Shown piece by piece: positions 1 through 10,741 of a stretch of DNA of 64,000 bases (positions are counted from its first letter, which is position 1; every line of letters begins with the position of its first letter). The translations under genes were made by a program, and so were the position numbers. The notes under the pieces were generated by a model that was not told where the DNA came from, did not search any database, and saw only the letters and a program-made list of their open reading frames with translations. The stretch covers positions 310,001 to 374,000 of the forward strand of contig JBAOKB010000020.1 of the NCBI GenBank assembly GCA_037044905.1. Direction: 5' to 3'. The DNA is from Hortaea werneckii. Its lineage: Eukaryota; Ascomycota; Dothideomycetes; Mycosphaerellales; Teratosphaeriaceae.

Positions 1-1401
1 ACGGAACTGGTACCCTCAGAGTGGGATTACCCACCTATGGACTACGCAGCACCCGAGCCTGTCAGAAGTAAAGGTCCGGTGACTGTCGCCGACATGACTG
101 CATTTTATGTGCAACACATGAAACATGACAACCTGGGTAGAATTGCTATGGCACACAGGTACCATGCGGATGCCAGCGATTACGGTGTCAAGGATCCGAA
201 GTGCCTTGAACTGGCCCAGTTGCATTCTTTGGCAGTAGATTACGCGAAGACCGGAAAGCCTGCAGAATTCCCAAGGCGTCTAATTGTTCGTAGACAACCT
301 CACTGGGCCGAGCCTGGCAAGAAATCATCTTACCATTCAAACAAGGTCCTAGGCAAGTTGTACGATATGGTACAGCGCCAGGATCCTCAGCCCGCCTGGG
401 ACCTTCCGTTCGACCAACGCGTGTTGAGTAGGCATTCTCCGGATGAGCAGATGCTGCAGGATGCGCGGGAAGTCAAACAGCAATACGATGAAGCAATCCG
501 CCGTGTCATGGCACAGCATGGTGTTCAACGGGAGCTTGAAGTCTGGACGACGTTCGTACTCAAGCACAACGACGAGGTGAATGATTACAAGTTCGCCGAG
601 ACGCTTAGCGAAACCATCTTCGCCCTGAAAGACTTTTACCGAGACCTATGCTTTGAGAAAGCCGGTACAACGAGGCAGGAGCTCGATTGGTCGAAACTAT
701 CGGCCTTCATCGTGGCAATTTACACCGTCACAGCGGAAGAGACCAAGACATGGAGATTCCACAAAGAACAAGGGGTCGACAGCGTTCATGCCGCCGATCA
801 ACCGTACGTCTCCTTCCCGTGGATCTTCGCCAAGGAGCTTGGCTATATCGCGAAAGGCCGCAGTCCAGGTGCACATGCATTCCTGCATATGAATAAGACG
901 ATGCCGTCACTGAAAAAGCAGCCCGGAATGATGACGGATTCCCAGGATCCTCTTAATATGCCTCCGGAGTTGTCAGTTGTTAATGGTGGCGATAAACGTG
1001 TTGTGCAGGAGGGAGATACTCTGAATGTCAACCAGGCAGCCCCGGCAGCATCTCCTCCAACCCCAGCGCAGTCCAGCTCTTCACGGAGAGTAAGCGAGCG
1101 TGGCGGGGAAGTTGATGAGAGTGCCACCTCTACGACATCGGAAGCACACAAGACAGGTGAAGTGACATCTCCAGAAGAGACAAGCGACGAGAGCTCGGCA
1201 GCGTCCCAAACGGACATTGACATGGTAGCCTTGCAAGCTGCGCCTCACACAACCCCTGTGCCTGCGGTTGGACCGGCGGTTGAGGCATCGACTGCAAGCG
1301 ACGCGGCAAAAGAGAGTGAAGTAACCGAGGAGGAAGTCTTCATCCAATCGACTGGCGTGCCATCCGCGCTTGGTGCTTTGGATGCGCTCGTGAGTATTTG
1401 A
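1..1401 (+). CDS. RNA-dependent RNA polymerase, C-terminal part (5' truncated by window edge)
   Basis: The frame is open from base 1 (T-E-L-V-P-S-E-W-D-Y-P-P-M-D-Y...) to the TGA at 1399-1401, so this is the 3' part (about 466 residues) of a longer gene. The stretch with LGRIAMAHRYHADAS, LAQLHSLAVDYAKTGKPAEF and YHSNKVLGKLYDM is the C-terminal block of eukaryotic RNA-silencing RdRPs (QDE-1/SAD-1/RRP family), which copy single-stranded RNA into double-stranded RNA for Dicer. The catalytic DxDGD loop would lie upstream, outside the window. The last 150 residues are a Ser/Thr/Glu-rich tail without a recognisable domain. The methionine at base 37 is internal, not the start. Family assignment is firm; which paralogue (quelling or meiotic silencing) cannot be decided. 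Confidence 0.85.
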   Translation, partial: TELVPSEWDYPPMDYAAPEPVRSKGPVTVADMTAFYVQHMKHDNLGRIAMAHRYHADASDYGVKDPKCLELAQLHSLAVDYAKTGKPAEFPRRLIVRRQPHWAEPGKKSSYHSNKVLGKLYDMVQRQDPQPAWDLPFDQRVLSRHSPDEQMLQDAREVKQQYDEAIRRVMAQHGVQRELEVWTTFVLKHNDEVNDYKFAETLSETIFALKDFYRDLCFEKAGTTRQELDWSKLSAFIVAIYTVTAEETKTWRFHKEQGVDSVHAADQPYVSFPWIFAKELGYIAKGRSPGAHAFLHMNKTMPSLKKQPGMMTDSQDPLNMPPELSVVNGGDKRVVQEGDTLNVNQAAPAASPPTPAQSSSSRRVSERGGEVDESATSTTSEAHKTGEVTSPEETSDESSAASQTDIDMVALQAAPHTTPVPAVGPAVEASTASDAAKESEVTEEEVFIQSTGVPSALGALDALVSI

Positions 1402-4019
1402 ACGATCACGCCTCCAGGCCAGGGCGCGAGAGGGGAGCGAGGGGATTGACCTGCAGCTGCGAGTCTCGAAGGGAGTTTCAGATGTGGTGTTTAGCAATGG
1501 TCGATAGCGTGATATGCATGTAGACGGGCGGACAGAGTGCGTCACACAGTGTAGCTCTGTATTTTTAAAAAGCCTGCCAATGAGACTGCTGCTCTGGTCC
1601 GCACTATATGCCGCTTCGGTATTCTACCGCTGTGTGTATTGGTACAGTACAGCGCTTTTCGCATAGAATGCCCCAAGGCTGCAAATCCCGCGCAGCAGCA
1701 GACGCCGCGCACAGGTCGCCTGTCTAGAGAGCGAAAGGAAGCTCTTTCCGACATCTAGTCGGCACGATGGCGGGCGATGATCATACACCATGGGCCTTCC
1801 CCTTCCCGTCTGCGGCCGCGTGGTTGACATTGATTAACCACTCCGACGATCCGAATTCGTTCCTCCTTCTAGCGTGCAAATACTCGTCCTGTCATGGTGT
1901 CGGTTGACCTCCCTTGGGATGCATGCCTTCAACGCAAACGAGAATCCCCCCAACCAATTAACAAAAGCATCCCGTCCACCCGTCCTCGCCGTCGTCCCTG
2001 GTGGACTTGATTCAGTGTCGTCTTAGGGCTTGGAAGAGCTTGCCCCCATTTCAAGCCCGCCAGCCCCTGATTCTCCCGTCGGCCCGCTCAAAACACTAGC
2101 TCCGCTTTGGGGTTGGCTTTCTCCGCGCGGGAAACCTTGTTTGTGTGAAACACGCACCACACGGACGACCGCGAATGGGCGGCCACAGGAAGCCCGCACG
2201 AATCAACGATTCCTTCTCCCCTCTGTCAAATGTAAATTTGCCGTTTTTTTTTTTTCTCGCGCTCAACGGTTGCGGCGTCTGTTGGAGCGGGCACAGGTCA
2301 GGAAGAAGGGTTGGAAGGACCGCCTGGGAAAGGCAGTGGGTACGTCAACCCAATTAAAACGACTTTGGGGGTGAATGCCAACGATTCCACTCTCGCGGTG
2401 GCTACTGTAGCGACCAGATCTGCCAGTCATCAACGCATGTTTGGGTGGCGGATTCTGCTCTGACTGGAGTGTCGGGACTCTGATGTCGAGAATCTCTTAC
2501 ACATGCCGGTCAGTTTAAAGTGGAATTCTCCTACACCTGCACATTTACTGGTCTATGAGATCGCCACGCGGGCATGCTCTTCTCCATAGCTTTGATAGAC
2601 ATTGTGTAAAGACGTGCAAGCAAGTCTTACCTTTTTGTGCTAAGCTCAAAGAGCAAGACCAGCCTTCATCAGATGCGGCCATGCTTACGGTTGCTTACCC
2701 TCACACCTTCACCTCCTAAGCCTGTTCAAGCTCTCGCTTGCTCCAACCAAGAAGGCAATTGGACGTTTGCGAATGGAGACACTGAAACATGGAGATAGCC
2801 AATTGGGGGTTTGCCTGACGCGTTGCGACAGACTAACGCTTGCGCTTCACACGGCAGATCCCCGATGGAGGGTTGGAAGGGTCGGTAGTTTGTTCGGCGA
2901 CTTTCTGGCGCGTGGAGCGGTCGATGGCTGTACATACTAAGTACCTGCATGCGGCGATCACTCTAACAATCCTAGAGGCAGAACCCTCGCCGGCAAGCCG
3001 TGAGCCTATTATAGCTACAGAAGGCGGATGAAGAACTTCGGCAGTCCCCAGGCAAGGGACTAGTAAACTGCTTCATCAACTCATTACCCTACGGGGACAC
3101 GAGGGCTCATGCACGCACGGCAGTCTATTGCCACCGCGTTGGCGGGAATATGCCACTAACATTCATGTGGAGGCAGTACGGTACGGTTGGTACGGTAGAG
3201 TGGTAGCGTCGCGATGGACATACGCGATGATTATTAGGGTGTCCGGGATTGCAGGTACCCCCCTTTGGGACTTCCCTACCCTGGCCCACGAGAAACTCCC
3301 TACTGGCCCATCTCTGCGCACGACCTCGTGCCCACCCGTGCCACTTCTCCAACCGTCGCCCTCGACGTCGTCGTCGTCGTCGTCGTCGTCGTCGTTATAC
3401 TTTCTCCCATGGTTGTTCGTGGAATCCTTCAACCAGGGCACCGGTCCAAGTGTCGACAGGTGAACCTTTTCCACGGCTGTGCCTGACTTGTTCAGACGAC
3501 TTCTTAGTCCCGTCGCTCCTTCCCTGGCTATCCATCCATCCTTTACCGCCCATCGCATTTACTTCGCCATCCACTCACTTCGACACGACCGAGCAGACAT
3601 CGTCTGGACGAACAACTCACCGCCGCCTTTCGTACACTTAACGTATCAGTCGACCAATCTGAGGAGCCTATTGGTCATATGCTTGCATACAGCTGACTTG
3701 ACTACACTTGAACGTCTTGTCTGTTGCATCGCGGCACCGACCTTGTTTATCTGGCCATCACTCACCCGCAACGGCTCCCTCGGTCGTTTCAAACTTCTTC
3801 GGTCCTACCAAGCGAAACACTGTTTGGTTCGGTCGAACAGATTACCAGCTCTCCCACAAGGCAGCATCCAGGGATCCCCCAGCGCAAAGTGTCTCGCCAA
3901 CAAACTGAAACACTGCTACGAAAGCCTATTGAACGACATTCCGACAGAGACATGACAAGTCTGGTCTTCGAGCCTCAACCCTACTGAATTCAGAGCAATC
4001 CATCGAAACACACGACAAC
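1402..4019. other. Long intergenic stretch, no gene supported
   Basis: About 2.6 kb separate the RdRP stop from the GPCR start. Only short, overlapping, low-complexity reading frames occur, with no family similarity and no convincing splice-joined exons. It holds a run of 12 T at 2244-2255 and a CGT trinucleotide repeat at 3366-3396. The right part probably contains the promoter and a long 5' untranslated leader of the GPCR gene. Confidence 0.6.
3366..3396. repeat. (CGT)n microsatellite, about 10 copies
   Basis: Uninterrupted CGT/GTC repeat seen directly. It gives homopolymeric Arg, Val, Ser or Asp runs in the possible frames, none of which belongs to a credible gene. Confidence 0.95.
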
Positions 4020-5390
4020 ATGATTGCGCCATACTCGCCACGCATCACCGTCGATGGCGGCGAGTACTTTCCGCCACCCTACAGCACTACCGACCTGTCC
4101 AGCGTCGCAAGCGTTGGCCTCATTCCCGTGGGCATACTCGCTGCACTGTCGGTGATCACTTCAATGGGTCTGATCTGTTTCATCGGCTTCCGAATTCTGA
4201 CATGGCGATTGCACTACAAGACCTTCGTAGGGTACAATCAGTATGTCGTCCTGGTCTTGAATCTCTTGCTGGCCGACGTGCAACAGGCAGCATCCTTCTT
4301 GATCAGCTTTCACTGGGTGCATAAGAATTACATCCTGGCACCGCATCCTGCCTGCTTTGCTCAGGCGTGGTTGCTTCATTCTGGCGATGTCTCTAGCGCC
4401 TTCTTCGTTCTGGCCATTGCCCTTCATACCTTCTTTACTGCCGTCTACGGAATGCGCATCGGGAATAAGACATTCTACGCCGGCATTTTCGCGCTTTGGG
4501 CCTTCAGCTATTTCCTGACGGGGCTCGGAGTAGGCCTCCACGGCGACAAATACTTCACAAAAGCTGGAGCATGGTGCTGGGTGTCTTCGGAATATGAGAG
4601 AGATCGATTGGGCTTGCACTACATCTGGCTCTTTGTAAGTGTTGGCACAACCCGTGACCAATCTGCAAGCGCACTAACACACACCTAGATTGTCGAGTTC
4701 GGCACCATCCTCATTTACTTCCTGACCTTCCAACAGCTACGTCAAAAGACCAGTCAGCTCTTTGCCGGACACCAAGTTGGACATAACTTGCCCAACCAGG
4801 CAACTGTCGAAGCGGTCAACCGAATCACCAAACTCATGACGTTATATCCATGCGTCTATGTCGTGCTGACACTTCCGCTCGCCGCGGGCAGGATGTGGAG
4901 TATGGCACATCGTGGCGAGCAGTACAGCGATGCCTTCGCTGTGACCGCTGCTGCGCTCCTCACGAGCTGTGGCTGGGTCGACACCCTGCTTTACACGCTC
5001 ACTCGCAAGGCGCTGCTCAAGGACACCATGCCTGGACACAACTCCAGAGGAAACGGTGGACAAGGTGATGACAGCTGGGAGGCGACTGAGCTTGGACAGA
5101 AGGGCATAACCCACACTAGGACCGTCACGGTCGAAGACGGCGTCCTCCGAGATACTTGGTGCGAGCCGGATATCTCAACCGAAGGGCACCGCGGACGGCC
5201 GCAGCAAGATAACGGGGCGAGCTTTTTTCGGGAACCGAGTCCCAGTAGCAGCATCGACCCTATTCTGAGTGGGAAAGCGGCAGGCCAGAAGGTGAAGACG
5301 GAGGTTTCTGTCGGCTCGCCAGAGGTAAACAGCGACTCGGAGCCATCTGACAGAAGTCGGACGTCGAGCACTCACAATCGCCGGCACTAG
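4020..5390 (+). CDS. Seven-transmembrane receptor, Git3/glucose-sensing GPCR type
   Basis: Two exons, 4020-4634 and 4689-5390, joined by a 54-bp GTAAGT...CTAG intron in phase 0, give 438 residues. Hydrophobic segments lie near residues 30-55, 68-92, 108-134, 145-168, 200-220, 265-285 and 300-320, with the signature NQYVVLVLNLLLADVQQA in helix 2-3, a Cys in each of the outer loops, and a hydrophilic Ser/Glu-rich C-terminal tail of about 110 residues. This layout is that of fungal Git3/GprC-E-like receptors in the plasma membrane, which signal through a G-alpha subunit to cAMP/PKA. The ligand cannot be inferred. The gene lies on its own, with long non-coding stretches before it; the distance to the opsin gene suggests no functional link. 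Confidence 0.75.
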
Positions 5391-5740
5391 GCTAATGTTC
5401 ATCGGCCGAGGCCCTTGCATGCTGATGATGCTTTTTGCTTGATCCGCATGGCGTAAAAGCGATTTTCTCATGAAAGATGCAGGCATTTGGCCTTACTTCC
5501 TTGTCTCTTGGCGAAGCTGCATTTCCTGCCGTTACAGGCTTGCACTGCAATCTTCAACTTCTCTGATCACTATTTGGAGTGACGGAGTGAGTGCGACTAA
5601 TGATCCTGCTTACTAGATACCCTGTCTGTACCTTCTACTGTCGTAACAATCGAAAGTTTCCATCAATCCTGCCCGTCCCACTTGTTCTTATAAGTAGCTC
5701 CGTCCGCCTACCAGATGTCGTGATCTGAGCAACAACCTTC

Positions 5741-5762
5741 AAAAAAAAAAAAAAAAAAAAAA
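5741..5762. repeat. Poly-A tract, 22 bases
   Basis: Uninterrupted A run seen directly, between the 3' ends of the converging GPCR (+) and ELP6 (-) genes. Confidence 0.95.
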
Positions 5763-5838
5763 TCTCATGAATCATTCGTTCCATTCTGGCATCAAAGGGA
5801 ACAACACTACAGATAGAATTCCAACCCTCTCACGGAGA

Positions 5839-6884
5839 CTAACTCGACGCCGCACCCCGCTCAAACACCTTCACGTTCCCATCGCGCTGGACCAAATAAA
5901 GCGCTTCCATCTCCCTAACCTCTTCCGCGCCCTCGTCTTCATCCTCCCGTGCAAACGCCGCTCCCCCTCTCGTCACCCGCAAAACTCCACTCACATCCTT
6001 CGCAGCGCCCGTCTCCAGCTCCCTCGCACTCACTACAAACTCCGCCCCATGTCCCTGCTGCACCGCGAACGCGGCGCTCTCGGCCTCGAGCGGTGTGGGC
6101 GGAACGCCCTCCCCGCCTGCGCCGCCGGCGGCGGCGGCGGCGAGTAATGGGGTATCCGCCGCGCACGTGACGATCGTCGCGTGGACCATACTCCGGAGCT
6201 TGAGCAGGGCCGTGCTGAGTTCTTGTGCGCTTGCTAGGCCTAGGGCGAGGAGGACGTCTGGGTTGTCTAGGACGAGGATCACTCGTCGATTACTGCTCTC
6301 GCCGGCGGCGGCGGCGGATTGGGACTGGGAGAGTTTGGCTACGGCGGCTTGCACGCTGCGTTCGAGGTCGGCGGGCGCGGAGGGGTGGTCGAGTTGGTCG
6401 AGGAATGTATACCGGGCTTGCAGGGGTTTGTGCTTCGTGAGGTCGAGACCCTATTGTTTCCCCAATATGCGGTGGGAACTTTTATCAGCCGCTGCTCCTT
6501 TTTCTTTCATTGTCTCTCGAAGGACCCGTAGTAGATCTTGTTGCTTTGCTTTTTTTTCGCCGACGCAAGACTAGTGGGCTAAGGGGGGAAGGTGCATACA
6601 CAAGTCCTCCGTAACTCGCTCCGCCAGAAACTCTCGTTCCGCATCCAACTCGCCAGCACGACCGCCGTCTCCTTCTCCCTCGTATCCCCCGCACTTTCCA
6701 ACCCTCCTACAGTATCCCGCGATGTGTTCGTCGGCCCATCAGGAGCTAAAAGCGCCCCGACAAACCGCGTCGTCAGCCATTCGATACTGCAGCCCATCGT
6801 GCCCGTGAGCAGGATCTGCGCCGTCTCGGGCGGTAGGCGGAGGTAGGGCTCGAGTGGTGGTGGGATACGGTTTCGCGAAGACAT
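5839..6884 (-). CDS. ELP6: Elongator complex subunit Elp6
   Basis: Two exons on the minus strand, 6884-6600 and 6450-5839, separated by a 149-bp intron (GTATGC...ATAG, phase 0), give 298 residues. The N-terminal part PYLRLPPETAQILLTG, then a VVLASWMR block followed by FWRSELRR, and after the intron GLDLTKHKPLQARYTFLDQL, is the pattern of Elp6. This RecA-like ATPase-fold subunit forms the Elp4-5-6 hexameric ring that helps Elongator modify wobble uridines of tRNA. The region around residue 200 has an Ala/Gly-rich insertion from GC-rich simple sequence. The first exon alone would end in a premature stop, so the splice is needed. The gene takes part in the block-wise base-skew mosaic described in the findings. 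Confidence 0.8.
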
Positions 6885-7484
6885 TTCTTTCCGGAAGCCT
6901 TTCTTTCGTTTGTTGGGTTTGTGCTTTCGACGGAAGTTCTACGCGGAACACGCGCGTGGGCGCGTCGAAATGCGCGTCAAGTTCAAAGGTGGGGGAGGGA
7001 GGAGGGGGTTGTGGAGGGAAAGCTTCGGGGCAGACGGGATGGCTTTCCTCATGTGCGGAGCGAAGGCTACATAGCTTAGGTCGCTTTCGAAACGTGATAC
7101 TTAAACGCGAGTGATGAATTCACGCTACAGATTTCGTATGAGTTAAAGAGATACCTGATTAACGAGGGAGGTATTGTCCATTCAACCAGAGGAAGGGAGG
7201 AAGAAAAGCTGGAAGCAACTTTGTTTAGAGTGGATGATATATTAAATAAACTATACAGTATTACGCTCATAATAGATAGGTAGATTGGTAGGTAGGTATC
7301 GCGGGGAAAGTGTCAAAAGCATCAAATCGTCAAGACATGCCCCTAAAATGGCAATCGCAAATGGTGGTATTTCGAAACAAGCAAGCCTGCTCCTCTTCCT
7401 GTGCCGCAAGCGGCATATTCTGTTTGTCTTTAAGTCGCTCCGTTGCAAGTCTGCAACTATTTCAAGTATATCGAGACGGGGTTT
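6885..7484. other. Intergenic: ELP6 promoter and 3' side of the opsin gene
   Basis: No gene seen. The stretch includes an AT-rich segment near 7200-7290, which is probably the 3' untranslated end of the opsin transcript or spacer. Upstream elements for ELP6 would lie just right of 6884. Confidence 0.5.
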
Positions 7485-8542
7485 TTACACGGTCTCGCCG
7501 TTGGTGTTGCCGTTGGTGTGGCCATTGGTGTGACCATTGGTGACACCATTGCCGTTCGCATGGCCGTTAGTACCATTCTTCTCGCCGTGAATCGCAACAT
7601 CCTTCTCGTCGTAGTCGTGGATGTGCAGGCCGAGACGGGAGGGGTCGATGCCGCGGTGGCCCCAGATGAGCAGTGCACCGAATACCGGCTTCGCGAGCAG
7701 GTCAAGGACACCGTAGAAGACGGCCTCAGAGTCCGGAGAGATGACGTTGCCACCTTCACACAGACCCCATGAGATAGGGTAGAGCATCCACAGGAAGCTA
7801 GTCAGACTGCCGCAGTAGAGGAAGGTGCGACCGATGTCCCTGCCCATAGCATTGGCGTGCTTGCGAGCCTCCCAGCCGAGGACGTAGACAATGTAGAAGA
7901 GTGCAGCACAGCCGAAAGCATAGTAGCCCCACTTGTATCGCGTGTAGACGAGCGCTCCGACCAGACCGGTGACGACCATGACCCAGTCGACGAGGACGAC
8001 GTAGAGAATGGTAGGCCATGGCATCGCAGCAGTCAGGAGGAGGTCCATGAGAAGCAGCGGGGTGGTGATGAACCAATCTGGCAAGTAAAAAGGTAAGCGA
8101 CCACGCTTTGAAAGGAAACTCTTTTGATCCCACTTACCGATATATCTCACGTAGAAGATCTCACGGTCTGAGCCCCGGACGACAGGGTCATTGCGCGGGA
8201 ACTCGACATTGATAGCGGTCCAGCCGAGGTTGCTACCCATGGTGAAGTATGCAATGGACGCGACCATGGTGACGCCGGCGGTGATGTAGTGGAAAATACG
8301 GTGCTGGCGCGGCTTCGTCAAAGCGAGACCGATGAAGGTGAACGTCGCCACGGTCATGACCGCCGTGACGGCCCAGTACCAGTCAGAGCCATGGGTGGTG
8401 ATTTCAATGTCGGCCTCCAATTGCGGGTAGTCTGGTGGCAAACGTCAGTCTTTGGGTGGATTCTCGGGACAGCCTGAGCGGGTTGGGACGACATACAATT
8501 GACATTCAGCGCGTTGTTGCGCTTCTCCATGTAGCCAGCCAT
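7485..8542 (-). CDS. carO: Microbial-type rhodopsin (CarO-like opsin, probable light-driven proton pump)
   Basis: Three exons, 8542-8497, 8431-8138 and 8077-7485, give 310 residues. Intron 1 is 65 bp (GTATGT...CCAG). Intron 2 is 60 bp and free of stops, so an unspliced reading would wrongly insert 20 residues into helix C. Splicing restores RYIDWFITTPLLLMDLLL. Asp114 and Asp125 match bacteriorhodopsin D85 and D96, the proton acceptor and donor, and Lys243 in helix G (DLLAKPVFG) is the retinal Schiff-base lysine. Seven hydrophobic helices are present. Together these residues predict an outward proton pump like Fusarium CarO. The C-terminal tail is a degenerate Asn-Gly-His/Thr repeat. The gene is the downstream member of a carotenoid cluster whose carX homologue should provide its retinal. 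Confidence 0.92.
7497..7570 (-). repeat. Imperfect 12-bp tandem repeats coding for the opsin C-terminal tail
   Basis: Repeated units of the type ccattggtgtg/ccgttggtgt on the plus strand encode the NG-H/N-T/A-NG tail of the opsin. The repetition is seen directly; unit boundaries are approximate. Confidence 0.75.
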
Positions 8543-10741
8543 GATAGTTACTGACACAGTCTGAAGGCTCAGGAAAACAGTGGCTGATGGAGCTCAAGTT
8601 GACGGAGAGGAGGGCAAAGCTATGAGGAGCTGTTGATCGGGGTCCTAATTGCGAAGGAGGACAGCATTTATTATCAGTCCTCTCACATTCCAGACGCACG
8701 GGGCCGAGCGCGTGACGGCATAACGCAGATTGAAAGGCCATCGAGGATCATGGCGGAAATGACGTCGACCATCGTGAGACCTCGTCGTTGCTCGCTAAGA
8801 TGGGCCAACGAAGCTTAACGGGCAGTTGATGGCTCTGACAATCGCGCTGGGTGGTGATCTCGCCGAAGTACCGGAGCGAGCCCGCAATTCCGCCAGATCA
8901 TCGCATCTCAGTTGATAGTGTGGGTTGGTGCGGATGGATCGCATCCCGTGCCTCCAACGCTGTTAAGGAACGATTGCGGGGAAGGCAAATGATCCATGCA
9001 AGCATCTGCTGTATCTCACTACAGTTGGAAGCGAGGCCCAGCCTATTGTACAACCTCTCGTCTGCCGTACCCCTCGTCTAATCGTCCTTGTCCCGACGGT
9101 GCTCACCAAGCATTCGTTCAAGACAACCAATCCTTCCGCGACGGTTTGAGCGCTTGCCGAAATGGCTGCGGCTGCCCATCGTCATCGCGACCAGTCGCGG
9201 TCGGGTCGCGTCAGAGACGTGATACGACTCTTAGCGGCAAAGCTTCTTTGCGCCCGGAAGCTTGACTCTACATCCATCGTTGTCATCGGTTGCATCAGTG
9301 CGCATCATCGATATGGGATCGGCGGCGTAAAAACGCATTGGGGAGGGATCGCATAAGGCGCCGAACGAGTTTCAAAGGCCAGACTACAAGACCGTGCCGG
9401 CACCCGTGTGCCATGTCAGCCTGCGGCGGCGATACGGCGGTTCGGCGAGCAGATGGAGTAACGGCTTACTTAGAATAGAGTATCGGCTTCATTCAATGTG
9501 GATACTGCTTGCGAGATGACTGAGCGACAAGCGTGTCCTGATCAACATGAGACGATGCAGCCGGTCGGTAATGTCCATCTGAGCGCGTGACTGCCATACA
9601 GACATCGCGTCCTCCTTCCTCAGATGCAGTCTTTCTCTCACCCATGCCGCCGATCCTACTCCGACAACTGCCGGCGGCGCGTACCACAGCATCCGCAGGA
9701 TGCCGCTCATCAGCAGAGAGGTACAGGTTCACAATGCTGGGAAACCAAAGTCAAGCTGTTGGACGATCATTTCTGGCTAGACCGCCCAACAGGCGAACGT
9801 TCGTATTAAAAAGTCAAAAGTGGGAACAGAAAGAAAAAAAAAGCGAAAAGAAAAAAAAAAAAGACAAAAGACAATCCCATATACCATAGTCGTCAGACTG
9901 TCAAGCCTCCAGTTCCATCAGATCGAAGAATAAGCCTCTGGATCTACGATCGGAAGCGGGTCCCGAGGAGGGAAAACTAAAAAGCGGATGTCGCCGGAAA
10001 ACCTAGGACACTTCCGCCCCTGCCCGCTGCCGCCCGCTTTGCCAAAGTCGGCTGCATCCATTGATTGAGCCTACCACCTGCAGCCCCTAGGGAGCATGAC
10101 ATGTGAAAACCATCCGTCGCAAAGTGCCGGGCACGAGTGATCAACATGCGGAACGGGTAAGTCAATGCTTCTTTTTCGAGGCATGTGAGGGTATGATATC
10201 GTAGTGCCGCCGTCCGCCCGCCCGCCGCCGTCGCCGCCGAGAAGGTGTAGATCACTACATGGTTGACATATTGCTCCACATCTGTCTACTACAGTATCTC
10301 AATCGATGTTGCAACGCTAGGCTGCTGATCGGATGTGAAGGTCTAGTCAGGACCTCCTCCGGGAAGCCACGAGATTCTTGTTGGCAATTACCTTGATGAT
10401 AACGTTCCGAAGTAATCCTGCTAGGGGGATGGATATTGTTCGGCTATTGCGAGCTCTTTTGACCGCCTGCTGGAAAAGAGGTCCGGCCATGCTGCCCGGG
10501 CAGCAAGACGGGTCATCTCTGTCTGACATCCGGGGTAGCAGCAAAGGGCGTGGGGGCTTTGGAATTCAGCAGTCTGATGGCAGAGATGACCTCTGACTTG
10601 CCCTTCGTGACCACCCTCGAGTCTAGATCGATAGACCTACGGCTTCGTAGAGCGCAGTCATATCATGTAGTCTTCGAAACGTCTTCCAAACGTTCCCTGA
10701 GGAAAAAAGAGACACCACGTGATTATCCACCGTAGTAATCA
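8543..10741. other. 2.2-kb intergenic stretch between opsin and phytoene desaturase
   Basis: No gene is supported; small frames on both strands have no family resemblance and no splice-joined continuation was found. It contains the opsin promoter (a TATA-like ATAATAAAT on the minus strand about 120-130 bp before the start) and an A-rich segment at 9830-9865. It is far longer than the other spacers in the cluster and may hold a decayed element or a lost gene. Confidence 0.55.

Noticed and set aside
843..1545. Minus-strand frames antisense to the RdRP end
   Set aside because: Antisense shadows of the conserved coding strand; no independent evidence.
3163..3641. Overlapping open frames on both strands around the CGT repeat
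   Set aside because: Open only because of the trinucleotide repeat and high GC; no start context, domain or splice continuation.
5741..5762. Poly-A tract as a sign of a retroposed gene
   Set aside because: No target-site duplication or processed-copy sequence found next to it; a simple homopolymer in a 3' spacer is enough.
9977..10279. Possible small gene in the opsin-carB spacer
   Set aside because: Biased composition, no similarity and no neighbouring splice sites to extend it.
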